A DNA stretch of 6,192 nt, taken from positions 1 through 6,192 of the forward strand of contig CAAENA010000022.1 of assembly GCA_900757205.1 (NCBI GenBank), written 5' to 3'. A model generated the notes under the pieces. That model did not search any database. It saw only the letters and a list, made by a program, of their open reading frames with translations, and was not told the DNA's origin. This document shows, in pieces, positions 1 to 6,020 of the stretch. The position numbers and the translations under genes were made by a program. The stretch's first letter is position 1. Each line of letters starts with the position of its first letter. Source of the DNA: an uncultured Collinsella sp. (GTDB taxonomy: Bacteria > Actinomycetota > Coriobacteriia > Coriobacteriales > Coriobacteriaceae).

Positions 1-1
1 G

Positions 2-78
2 TGGTAGCCCGTACCAGATTCGAACTGGTGATCTCCGCCTTGAGAGGGCGGCGTCCTAAACCGCTAGACGAACGGGCC
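2..78 (-). tRNA. tRNA-Glu (anticodon CTC), CCA encoded
   Basis: Read on the minus strand this folds as a complete 77-nt cloverleaf. The acceptor stem is GGCCCGT paired with ACGGGCT, followed by discriminator A and an encoded CCA at 4-2. The D arm pairs GTCT with GGAC. The anticodon stem CCGCC/GGCGG closes the loop CTCTCAA, which places anticodon CTC at 44-42, reading GAG. The T stem ACCAG/CTGGT closes TTCGAAT. The D-arm text TCGTCTAGCGGTTTAGGA is typical of bacterial tRNA-Glu. The first acceptor pair is G1-U72, a wobble, with A73 as discriminator. The gene lies downstream of cca on the same strand and has its own promoter-like sequence at 108-136. The identity follows from the anticodon and D-arm and is secure. 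Confidence 0.96.
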
Positions 79-107
79 ACATGACATCTGCACTGCCGTG
101 CTGCGAG

Positions 108-136
108 ATAATATATTACGGGACAAAAAACGTCAG
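108..136 (-). promoter_or_regulatory. Probable promoter of tRNA-Glu
   Basis: On the minus strand a -35-like CTGACG (136-131, four of six matches to TTGACA) and a -10-like TATTAT (113-108, five of six matches to TATAAT) are separated by exactly 17 nt. Transcription would start near 101, giving a leader of about 23 nt before the tRNA 5' end at 78. The AT-rich spacer end stands out in a GC-rich window. This is an inference from the sequence match only. Confidence 0.55.
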
Positions 137-149
137 CGCAAGAAGAAAT

Positions 150-175
150 TCCAAATTGCCGAAAAATTGTCGGCA
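150..175 (-). terminator. Weak terminator-like hairpin after cca
   Basis: On the minus strand TGCCGA (175-170) pairs with TCGGCA (162-157) around a 7-nt loop, followed by an AT-rich run, ATTTGGAATT. The hairpin begins about 30 nt after the cca stop codon and sits just before the tRNA promoter, the right place for a cca terminator. The stem is short and the T tract is broken, so read-through into the tRNA is possible. Confidence 0.35.
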
Positions 176-205
176 GGTTATGGAACACGCAGGTAAACTA
201 GGTAG

Positions 206-1600
206 CTAATTCAAGTTGAGATGGACCAAAAGAGCTTCGCGATCGTTGGGAATGTTGTCTTCGATCACGGCGTCGAGGGCGGAGTTGAGAAGCTGCCCCA
301 GTTCCGGCCCGGGCTTGACTCCAGCACGGATCAGGTCGCCGCCGTTGATGGCGAGCATCTTGAGCGTATAGGGCTCCCCCGCCCTCAGCAGCTCGTGCGC
401 CATCGCGCGCATCTCCTCAATCGTCTCAACGTAATAGAAGCACGATGGGGCCTTGCCAAGCGTGTCAGCACGCTTGAGGTCCATGAGCTCGTCAATCAGG
501 CGGGCCGTGTCGACGCCCTCACCCGAAAGCGCGCGCATCATATTGAGCAGGCAGGAGCGCTCGGGGCGCAGCGGCTTATCGTGATATTTGATGAGCAGGC
601 AAACGTCGCGCACCAGGTCGTGCGAGAGTGCCAGGCGATCCATAATGACGCGCGCTTTCTTGGCGCCGAGCTCGGGATGACCGTAGAAGTGTCCGCTGCC
701 GGCGTGATCGACCGTAAAGCACTCGGGCTTGGAGACATCGTGCAAAAACGCCGCCCACATAAGGCTCGACGATGGCGCGACGCCGTCGCACAGCGCCAGC
801 TCCCCTGCCACCGTCAGCACACGGGCGATATGCTCGTAGACGTTAAACGCATGATAGACACTTCGCTGATCAAACCCGCGACCCGCTGCCAACTCGGGCA
901 CAGCGGCGCAGATGAGCTCAGGGTAGCGCAACATGGCGTCTCCCCCGTGACCGGTCGAAAGAATGCCCTCGAGCTCAATACCCACACGCTCACGCGCCAC
1001 GGCATCGAGCAGCGGCGCGCACTCGGCAAGCGCACGCTTGGTCTCGGGCTCAATCATAAAGTCCAGACGGCAGGCAAAGCGCACCGCACGCAGCATGCGC
1101 AGGGCGTCCTCGTTAAAGCGACGCTTGGGATCGCCGACAGCGCGAATCAGCTTGCGCTCCAAGTCACCCTGGCCGTCGTAGCGGTCGACAAGCCCGCGCT
1201 CGGGATGCCAGGCCATGGCATTGACGGTAAAGTCGCGGCGCGCCAGATCATCCTCGAGCGAGGCGGCACGCTCCACACTCTGGGGATGGCGACCATCGGT
1301 GTAAAAGCCATCCAGACGGTACGTGGTGACCTCGATACGCTCGCCATCGGAAATAGCCGTGATTCCGCCAAATTTTATGCCCGACTCCACAACCGCGATG
1401 CCGGCGGCCTCGAGCGCCGCTTTGGACTCCTGCCACAGGCCGCTACAGCACATATCAACATCGTGGCTGGGGTACCCCATCAGGGCGTCGCGCACCCAAC
1501 CGCCCACGTACCAAGCCTCAAGACCAGCCGCCTCAAGCGCGCGCAGGACGCGCAGGGACGCATCGGACGGTTGAGTACCGTTGAGCGAAACATTGCACAT
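206..1600 (-). CDS. cca: CCA-adding enzyme / poly(A) polymerase family nucleotidyltransferase with HD domain
   Basis: Class II nucleotidyltransferase that would add or repair the 3' CCA of tRNAs from CTP and ATP in the cytoplasm. The catalytic head shows GGWVRD at residues 33-38 and the metal-binding DVD at 47-49. RRDFTVNAMA (121-130) and EDALRMLRAVRFA (164-176) follow, the latter being the neck helix typical of the family. The C-terminal half carries an HD phosphohydrolase-like domain, with HD at 287-288 in FLHDVSKP, upstream histidines at 250 and 257, and H308 in FYGHPELGA. The length of 464 aa fits CCA enzymes with an HD domain. The ATG at 1600 has an AGGAGG ribosome site at 1614-1609, 8 nt away. 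The only promoter hint is an extended -10-like TGCTAGACT at 1660-1652, with no good -35. Since the neighbouring tRNA encodes CCA, the likely role is repair rather than de novo addition. A poly(A) polymerase activity cannot be excluded by eye. Confidence 0.93.
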   Translation of the reverse strand: MCNVSLNGTQPSDASLRVLRALEAAGLEAWYVGGWVRDALMGYPSHDVDMCCSGLWQESKAALEAAGIAVVESGIKFGGITAISDGERIEVTTYRLDGFYTDGRHPQSVERAASLEDDLARRDFTVNAMAWHPERGLVDRYDGQGDLERKLIRAVGDPKRRFNEDALRMLRAVRFACRLDFMIEPETKRALAECAPLLDAVARERVGIELEGILSTGHGGDAMLRYPELICAAVPELAAGRGFDQRSVYHAFNVYEHIARVLTVAGELALCDGVAPSSSLMWAAFLHDVSKPECFTVDHAGSGHFYGHPELGAKKARVIMDRLALSHDLVRDVCLLIKYHDKPLRPERSCLLNMMRALSGEGVDTARLIDELMDLKRADTLGKAPSCFYYVETIEEMRAMAHELLRAGEPYTLKMLAINGGDLIRAGVKPGPELGQLLNSALDAVIEDNIPNDREALLVHLNLN

Positions 1601-1693
1601 GCCTATGGCCTCCTGCGACTATCAAATTGGCTATCGATTGCGTCTGCAAGAAGTCTAGCAAGAAACAGCCTCCACTGCACACGCAAGTCCGAT

Positions 1694-1731
1694 AAACAAA
1701 AACGCATCCGTCCTAGTCTAAGACGGATGCG
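1694..1731 (-). terminator. Intrinsic terminator of the downstream PfkB-family kinase
   Basis: A perfect 10-bp stem, CGCATCCGTC (1731-1722) with GACGGATGCG (1712-1703), encloses a 9-nt loop. On the minus strand it is followed directly by TTTTTGTTT. It lies 34 nt beyond the kinase stop codon at 1765 and about 90 nt before the cca start. It should therefore separate kinase transcription from cca. The plus-strand side lacks a clean T run, so it acts mainly in the minus direction. Confidence 0.9.
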
Positions 1732-1764
1732 AAATAATCAAACTATTCAGACAAGGTGCCGGAA

Positions 1765-2697
1765 CTAGCAGACCTGGCGAACCTCGATGTGCTTCTTATA
1801 TTCGTCCACCTTGGCAAAATCACCCAGACCGGGGCACTCGACCACGTTGGCGCCAGTGGCCATCGAAAGGCGCAGGGCGTCCCCGACGCGCTCGGGGGCG
1901 TCGTGCCACACGGACAGGAAGGCAGCGAGCGAGGAATCGCCGGCGCACACCGTCGACAGCAGCTTGACGTCGAAGGTGCGGTTGGCAAACCAGATATGCT
2001 CGCCGTTGGAGAAGTACGCACCGGCGCCACCAAGGGTCAGCAGCACGTTCTTGGCGCCCTTGGCGTGCAGCTCGGCCATAGCGCCCTTGACGGACTCGTC
2101 GTCGCCACCGCTCACCTTGATGCCAAAGATGTCAAGCAGCTCGTCGTCATTGGGCTTGATCAGCAGTGGCTCCAGAGCAATGAGGTCTGCCAGCTGATGG
2201 CTCGAGATGTCGAGGACGAACTCGGCCCCCTTGGCCTTGACACGGCGCAGGACCTCGGCCAAGAAGCCCTCGGAAGTGTTGGGAGGCAGCGAGCCGCTGA
2301 TGACCAGGCAGGTCATGTCATCGAGCGAATCGATAAGTTCAAACATCTCCTGCTCGTTGGCCTCATTGATGGCGGCACCGGCATTGACCATGTTGTACTC
2401 GGTGTCGGGGCCGGCATTGAGGAACACGTTGACGCGCGTGATGCCGTCGGTCCACACGGGCTTGACGGGCACGCCCAGGGCCTCGGCGCCCTTAACGATA
2501 AACTCACCCGAGAAGCCGGCGAAGAAACCCAGGATCGTGGTGTCGACACCATAGTGGTCAAGCGTAAACGAGACGTTGAGGCCTTTGCCGTTGGGCGTGT
2601 AGACGGCATTGCGGGTACGCGTGACGGTATTGGCAGTAAGGCCGTCGCAGGCGATGTTGTAATCAATGGCGGGATTAGCAGTGAGCGTGTAAATCAT
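1765..2697 (-). CDS. 1-phosphofructokinase-family hexose phosphate kinase (downstream paralog)
   Basis: PfkB/ribokinase-family kinase of the FruK/LacC type. It probably phosphorylates fructose 1-phosphate (or tagatose 6-phosphate) with ATP in the cytoplasm. Visible landmarks are TANPAID at residues 6-12 with D12, NGKGLNVSF at 36-44, GFFAGFSGEFI at 57-67, GSLPP at 135-139, KPNDDE at 181-186, TLGGAGA at 221-227, and VCAGDSSLAAF at 250-260 with D254 as the expected catalytic base. Most family members have GGKG and GAGD where this protein has NGKG and CAGD. I chose the ATG at 2697 because AAAGGA sits 6 nt upstream (2709-2704). The in-frame GTG at 2712 would put that site inside the gene. The resulting 310 aa exactly match the upstream paralog at 2887-3819, with roughly half of residues identical by eye. 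The gene has its own terminator and probably its own promoter. Exact substrate is not certain. Confidence 0.88.
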   Translation of the reverse strand: MIYTLTANPAIDYNIACDGLTANTVTRTRNAVYTPNGKGLNVSFTLDHYGVDTTILGFFAGFSGEFIVKGAEALGVPVKPVWTDGITRVNVFLNAGPDTEYNMVNAGAAINEANEQEMFELIDSLDDMTCLVISGSLPPNTSEGFLAEVLRRVKAKGAEFVLDISSHQLADLIALEPLLIKPNDDELLDIFGIKVSGGDDESVKGAMAELHAKGAKNVLLTLGGAGAYFSNGEHIWFANRTFDVKLLSTVCAGDSSLAAFLSVWHDAPERVGDALRLSMATGANVVECPGLGDFAKVDEYKKHIEVRQVC

Positions 2698-2703
2698 GAA
2701 TGT

Positions 2704-2709
2704 TCCTTT
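2704..2709 (-). promoter_or_regulatory. Ribosome binding site fixing the kinase start at 2697
   Basis: AAAGGA on the minus strand lies 6 nt before the ATG at 2697-2695. It overlaps codons 2-3 of the alternative GTG reading from 2712, which itself has no purine-rich site in front. The ATG start also gives the N terminus MIYTLTANPA, which aligns with MFYTLTANPA of the paralog. Confidence 0.8.
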
Positions 2710-2731
2710 CACGAAGCAACGTGTTAATGAA

Positions 2732-2737
2732 AGTATA
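2732..2737 (-). promoter_or_regulatory. Possible -10 element for the downstream kinase
   Basis: TATACT on the minus strand matches TATAAT at five of six positions and lies about 35 nt before the kinase ATG. No convincing -35 is found 16-18 nt upstream. A promoter is expected in this 126-nt stretch because the upstream paralog ends in a strong terminator at 2824-2858. The rest of the stretch shows only a CGGTG direct repeat (plus strand 2769-2773 and 2776-2780), which may be chance. Confidence 0.35.
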
Positions 2738-2823
2738 TTCCACGCATCGGTAAAAGGCTAGGACAACTCGGTGAACGGTGTGGAAGCGATGAAGTACGGC
2801 AGGACACCTCTCCCCCATGGCGG

Positions 2824-2858
2824 AACAAAAAAGGCGCCCCGGCCGAAACCGGGGCGCC
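2824..2858 (-). terminator. Strong intrinsic terminator after the upstream PfkB-family kinase
   Basis: A perfect 10-bp GC-only stem, GGCGCCCCGG (2858-2849) with CCGGGGCGCC (2842-2833), closes a 6-nt TTTCGG loop. On the minus strand it is followed by TTTTTTGTT. It begins 28 nt after the stop codon at 2887. This is the best terminator in the window and should end the ptsH-ptsI-kinase transcript before the second kinase gene. Confidence 0.95.
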
Positions 2859-2886
2859 GCATGCGCACGAATATGTCGCGTTTCGA

Positions 2887-3819
2887 TTACTGACGATCGA
2901 GCTTGCGGACAGCAACGCGCTTGCTGTACTCGTCGACGTGACCGAAGTCACCAATGCCGACGGACTCGGCAACGTTGGCGCCGGTGGCCATAGCGAGCTT
3001 CATGGCCTCCTCGACGTTGTCGCGATCCCTGTACCACTTGTGCAGGAACGCAGCGAGGGTGCAGTCGCCGGCGCAGACGGAAGAGACCAGCTTGATGTTG
3101 AACTCACGCTTGGCGTACCAGATGTCCTCGCCGTTGGAGAAGTAAGCGTCGCCGCGGCTACCACGGGTGAGCAGCACGTTCTGAACGCCGGCGTCGTGAG
3201 CCATCTTCATGGCAACGCGGACCTCGTCGTCGGTGTCGACCGGCACGCCGAAGATGGCCTTCATCTCGTGATGGTTCGGCTTGATGAGCAGCGGCTTCTT
3301 GTGAGCGAGCTCCTTGAGCTTGTCGGAGGACAGGTCCAGGACGACGTCAGCGCCACGAGCCTGAGCGTGCTCCATGACCTGAGCCAGGAAGTCGGGCGTA
3401 GCTTTGGGAGGCACGGAGCCGGAGACAATCAGGCACTCGAGATCGCCCGCGGTGTCCAGGATGTTGTAGAGCTCCTCCTGGTGCTGCGGCGTGATCGGAG
3501 CACCCGGGTTCAGGATGCCGTACTCGTGCTGGCCATCGTTGACGTAGGTGTTAATGCGCGTGATACCGTCGGTCCAGACCGGGCGGCAGAGACAACCCAG
3601 GTTCATGACCTCCTCGACGATGAACTTGCCCGTGAAGCCAGCGAAGAAGCCGAGCGCGACGGTGTCGACGCCCATCTTCTTAAAGGCGAAGGACACGTCG
3701 AGGCCCTTGCCGTTAGCCGTGTAGCTGGCCGAACCGGTGCGGACGTTCTCGTCGGGCTCGAGCGGAGAGCTCGAAACCGTCATGTCGACAGCCGGGTTAG
3801 CGGTTAGCGTGTAGAACAT
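2887..3819 (-). CDS. 1-phosphofructokinase-family hexose phosphate kinase (ptsI-proximal paralog)
   Basis: PfkB/ribokinase-family kinase, 310 aa, probably converting fructose 1-phosphate to fructose 1,6-bisphosphate with ATP. It has TANPAVD at residues 6-12 with D12, NGKGLDVSF at 36-44, GFFAGFTGKFI at 57-67, GSVPP at 134-138, KPNHHE at 180-185, TRGSRGDA at 218-225, and VCAGDCTLAAF at 248-258 with D252 as the expected catalytic base. Two sites differ from its neighbour at 1765-2697. Position 41 is Asp where the family and the paralog have Asn, and the residue after AGD is Cys where Ser is usual. The start at 3819 has AGGGGG at 3833-3828, 8 nt away. It follows ptsI by 74 nt with no clear promoter or T-tailed terminator between, so co-transcription with ptsI is likely. 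The changed residue 41 may mean a different sugar specificity; the family call is firm, the substrate is not. Confidence 0.87.
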   Translation of the reverse strand: MFYTLTANPAVDMTVSSSPLEPDENVRTGSASYTANGKGLDVSFAFKKMGVDTVALGFFAGFTGKFIVEEVMNLGCLCRPVWTDGITRINTYVNDGQHEYGILNPGAPITPQHQEELYNILDTAGDLECLIVSGSVPPKATPDFLAQVMEHAQARGADVVLDLSSDKLKELAHKKPLLIKPNHHEMKAIFGVPVDTDDEVRVAMKMAHDAGVQNVLLTRGSRGDAYFSNGEDIWYAKREFNIKLVSSVCAGDCTLAAFLHKWYRDRDNVEEAMKLAMATGANVAESVGIGDFGHVDEYSKRVAVRKLDRQ

Positions 3820-3820
3820 T

Positions 3821-3836
3821 TACAGTACCCCCTGTA
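3821..3836 (-). promoter_or_regulatory. Small hairpin covering the kinase ribosome binding site
   Basis: In the minus-strand RNA, UACAG (3836-3832) can pair with CUGUA (3825-3821) around the loop GGGGUA. Most of the ribosome site AGGGGG lies in this stem-loop, directly before the AUG at 3819. A 5-bp stem is weak, so any effect on translation would be modest. Confidence 0.3.
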
Positions 3837-3843
3837 TATGTGA

Positions 3844-3876
3844 GGGCCGCGTGGCCGGCCCATTCCAACCACGCGG
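3844..3876 (-). promoter_or_regulatory. Intercistronic hairpins between ptsI and the kinase gene
   Basis: On the minus strand CCGCGTGG (3876-3869) pairs perfectly with CCACGCGG (3854-3847) around 14 nt. An alternative stem, GGGCC (3861-3857) with GGCCC (3848-3844), uses overlapping bases, so both cannot form together. Neither is followed by a T run, which argues against a simple intrinsic terminator. Likely roles are transcript stabilisation or processing, or partial attenuation. Confidence 0.45.
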
Positions 3877-3893
3877 TTACCTCTGATACCAAA

Positions 3894-5597
3894 TTAGCGA
3901 GCTGCGGACTCGAGCAGTGCCTTGACCTCGGCGGCGGTGTTGCAGGCGAGCGCCTTCTCGGCGAGCTCGTCGCACTCGGCCTTGGTCCACTGGCTGATGG
4001 TCTTACGGGCGCGCAGGATCGACGGAGCACTCATCGAGAACTCCTCCAGGCCCCAGCTGATCAGCAGCGGCTCGAGCAGCGGATCGGCAGCGGCCTCGCC
4101 GCACATACCGACCATGATGCCGGCCTTCACGCCGCTCTCGATGATGTTCTTGAGCGAGCGGAGCACGGCGGGATAGTAAACCTGGTACAGGTTGGAGATG
4201 GTGTCGTTGCCACGGTCGGCGCACATGGTGTAGCCGATCAGGTCGTTGGTGCCGATGGAGAAGAAGTCGGCGACCTCGGCAAGACGGTCTGCGAGCAGCG
4301 AAGCGGCAGGCGTCTCAACCATGATGCCGACCTCGATGTTCTCGTTGAACTTGCGACCCTCTTCAGTCAGCTCGGCCTTGCACTGCTCGACAAGCTCCTT
4401 GACAGCCAAGACCTCCTCGACGCAGGTGACGAGCGGGATCATGATCTTTACGTCACCGAAGGCGCTAGCGCGCAGCAGAGCGCGGAGCTGGACCTTGTAC
4501 TGGTCGGGATTGGCCAGGCAGTAACGCACGGCGCGGAAGCCCATGAAGGGGTTATCTTCCTTGACCATGTGCAGATACGGAATCTCCTTGTCGCCACCCA
4601 CATCGAGCGTGCGGATGATGACCGGAGCGCCCTTGAGCGCGCTGGCGACCTTACGGTAGGCGTTGAACTGCTCCTCCTCGGAAGGAAGCTCGGCAGAGTC
4701 CATGAACAGGAACTCGGAGCGGAACAGACCGATGGCCTCGGCATCGTGATCGAGCGCGTTGGGCACGTCATCAGGGTTACCGATGTTGCAGGCGATGATC
4801 TTCTTGATGCCATCGGCAGTCACGGACGGCTTGCCACGGAAGGCCTCGAGGGCTGCCTTCTCGGCAGCGAAGGCCTCGGCCTTGGCAGTGTAGGCAGCGA
4901 GCGTCTCCTCGTCGGGATCGGCCTCAACGATACCCTTGCCACCGTCGACGACAACGGTCATACCGTTGCGCAGCGCGGTGCAGCTGTTGGAAACCGAAAG
5001 GACAGCCGGGATCTCGAGGGCACGCGCGATGATCGCGGAGTGCGACGTGCGGCCACCGGTCTCGGTGACGATACCGGCAACGTGGGCCTTATCGATCGTG
5101 GCGGTCATGGACGGCGTGAGGTCATGCACGACAACGACGGTGTTCTCGGGCAGGACGGAGAGGTCGACGACCTCCTTGCCCAGCAGCTCGGCCAGAATAC
5201 CGGTGCGGATGTCGGCGATGTCGGCCGCGCGCAGACGGAACATCTCGTCGTCCATGGACAGGAACATGTTCTCGAACATGGTCGAGGTGTCCATAAGCGC
5301 CTGCTCGGCGCAGGTACCACCGTCAATGGCGGCGTTGATGGCGTCGGTCATACCCGGATCCTGAGCCAGGACAATATGTCCGCTCATGATCTCGGCCTCG
5401 GCCTCGCCCACCGTCTCCTTCATGTGGTCGGCCTGAGCCTGGGTCTTCTCGCAGAAGACCGAAAGAGCGGACTGATAGCGCTCCTTCTCTGCTGCCGAAT
5501 CAGCAACCTCGTGCGGCTCAAACGTCAAGTCGGGATCGACGGCGACCATGACGGTGCCGATACCGATGCCCTCGGAAGCGTTGACTCCCTGATACAT
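3894..5597 (-). CDS. ptsI: PTS enzyme I (phosphoenolpyruvate-protein phosphotransferase)
   Basis: Soluble first enzyme of the sugar phosphotransferase system; it autophosphorylates from PEP and passes the phosphate to HPr. From the ATG at 5597 the protein is 567 aa, normal for the family. The N-terminal part (about 1-145) includes the helical HPr-binding region. The phosphohistidine domain has GGRTSHSAIIARALEIPAV (181-199) with active His186. The C-terminal PEP-binding barrel shows LFRSEF (291-296), RTLDVGGDKE (329-338), VETPAA (427-432), GTNDL (449-453), ADRGN (460-464) and MCGE (498-501). R293, R329, E428, N451, D452, R462 and C499 each sit three residues before the E. coli active-site residues, as does His186 against His189. 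GTNDL is followed by IGYT rather than the usual TQYT. The ATG at 5597 is chosen for AGAGGA 6 nt upstream; the ATGs at 5603 and 5651 are worse placed. It follows ptsH by 133 nt and precedes a sugar-phosphate kinase. Confidence 0.97.
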   Translation of the reverse strand: MYQGVNASEGIGIGTVMVAVDPDLTFEPHEVADSAAEKERYQSALSVFCEKTQAQADHMKETVGEAEAEIMSGHIVLAQDPGMTDAINAAIDGGTCAEQALMDTSTMFENMFLSMDDEMFRLRAADIADIRTGILAELLGKEVVDLSVLPENTVVVVHDLTPSMTATIDKAHVAGIVTETGGRTSHSAIIARALEIPAVLSVSNSCTALRNGMTVVVDGGKGIVEADPDEETLAAYTAKAEAFAAEKAALEAFRGKPSVTADGIKKIIACNIGNPDDVPNALDHDAEAIGLFRSEFLFMDSAELPSEEEQFNAYRKVASALKGAPVIIRTLDVGGDKEIPYLHMVKEDNPFMGFRAVRYCLANPDQYKVQLRALLRASAFGDVKIMIPLVTCVEEVLAVKELVEQCKAELTEEGRKFNENIEVGIMVETPAASLLADRLAEVADFFSIGTNDLIGYTMCADRGNDTISNLYQVYYPAVLRSLKNIIESGVKAGIMVGMCGEAAADPLLEPLLISWGLEEFSMSAPSILRARKTISQWTKAECDELAEKALACNTAAEVKALLESAAR

Positions 5598-5603
5598 TCC
5601 CAT

Positions 5604-5609
5604 TCCTCT
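5604..5609 (-). promoter_or_regulatory. Ribosome binding site fixing the ptsI start at 5597
   Basis: AGAGGA on the minus strand ends 6 nt before the ATG at 5597. For the in-frame ATG at 5603 the same site would abut the start codon with no spacer. The N terminus MYQGVNASEGIGIG then aligns with the usual enzyme I beginning. A start at 5651 would add 18 residues unlike the family. Confidence 0.7.
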
Positions 5610-5620
5610 CTCCGTGTCAT

Positions 5621-5652
5621 GTGATAAAGCGTTTTGCCATATCCATGACAAA
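5621..5652 (-). promoter_or_regulatory. Possible internal promoter for ptsI
   Basis: TTGTCA on the minus strand (5651-5646) matches TTGACA at five of six positions. Seventeen nt further lies TTTATC (5628-5623), which matches TATAAT at only three. It overlaps the T tract of the ptsH-ptsI hairpin, an arrangement that would restart transcription after partial termination. The weak -10 makes this tentative. Confidence 0.25.
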
Positions 5653-5685
5653 AGAGCGCAGCTACCTTACAACAGGTCACTGCGC
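5648..5685 (-). terminator. Partial terminator-like hairpin between ptsH and ptsI
   Basis: On the minus strand GCGCAG (5685-5680) pairs with CTGCGC (5661-5656). An inner ACCT (5677-5674) pairs with AGGT (5667-5664) around GTTGTA, the two stems separated by a 2x2 internal loop. TCTTTTG follows. This resembles an intrinsic terminator of moderate strength, lying about 45 nt after the ptsH stop. It could lower ptsI expression relative to ptsH while letting some transcripts through. Confidence 0.55.
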
Positions 5686-5730
5686 CCCCAAATATGAACT
5701 TAGTTGTTCAACATGCGACCCGTTTGAGTT

Positions 5731-5994
5731 CTACTCGCCAAGACCGCTCTTGATGAGCTCGATGGCAGCAGCCAGAGCCTCGGCCTCGTCAGCGCCGTCG
5801 CACTTTACCTCGACCTCGGTACCGCAGGGGATACCAGCAGCCATGAGGGCCATCGGGGACTTGCCGTTGACCTCCTTCTCGGGGGTGACGACCGTTACGT
5901 CACAGGCGTACTTGCCCATGGTGGAGGCGAACAGACCAGCCGGACGCATGTGCAGACCCTGAGGATTAACGAGGGTAGCCTTCTCAGAAACCAT
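5731..5994 (-). CDS. ptsH: Phosphocarrier protein HPr
   Basis: Small cytoplasmic phosphocarrier of the PTS; it accepts phosphate from enzyme I and donates it to EIIA domains. The 87-aa length is standard. GLHMRPAG at residues 13-20 holds the phosphorylated His15 and the supporting Arg17. Most HPr proteins have Ala where this one has Met16. GKSPMALMAAG at 43-53 corresponds to the regulatory serine segment, with Ser45 at the place of Ser46 in low-GC Gram-positives; the residue after it is Pro rather than Ile. The ATG at 5994 has AAGGAG at 6006-6001, spaced 6 nt. It is the first gene of the set, ahead of ptsI, the classical order. A hairpin after the stop codon may keep HPr more abundant than enzyme I. 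Identification is secure. Confidence 0.97.
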   Translation of the reverse strand: MVSEKATLVNPQGLHMRPAGLFASTMGKYACDVTVVTPEKEVNGKSPMALMAAGIPCGTEVEVKCDGADEAEALAAAIELIKSGLGE

Positions 5995-6020
5995 AGTTGA
6001 CTCCTTTTTTGTGTTTAACC

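Noticed and set aside
221..1768. Long plus-strand open frame of 515 codons opposite cca
   Set aside because: It mirrors cca almost end to end, lacks a ribosome site and any recognisable domain, and its composition is what a GC-rich gene produces on the opposite strand.
1756..2727. Plus-strand open frame opposite the downstream kinase
   Set aside because: It is a codon-bias shadow; the same happens at 2938-3807 opposite the paralog. The minus-strand frames carry the family motifs and ribosome sites.
2769..2801. GGTGT...ACACC inverted repeat and CGGTG direct repeat before the downstream kinase
   Set aside because: The arms are 5 bases with a long gap; too weak to call an operator or repeat.
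2675..2818. 47-codon minus-strand frame starting just after the strong terminator and overlapping the kinase start
   Set aside because: It has no ribosome site, overlaps the kinase out of frame and resembles nothing known. A leader peptide role is conceivable but unsupported.
3840..5624. 594-codon plus-strand open frame opposite ptsI
   Set aside because: It is longer than ptsI, but its protein is an Asp/Gly/Leu/Val-rich shadow with no domain, and ptsI has all its catalytic motifs in order.
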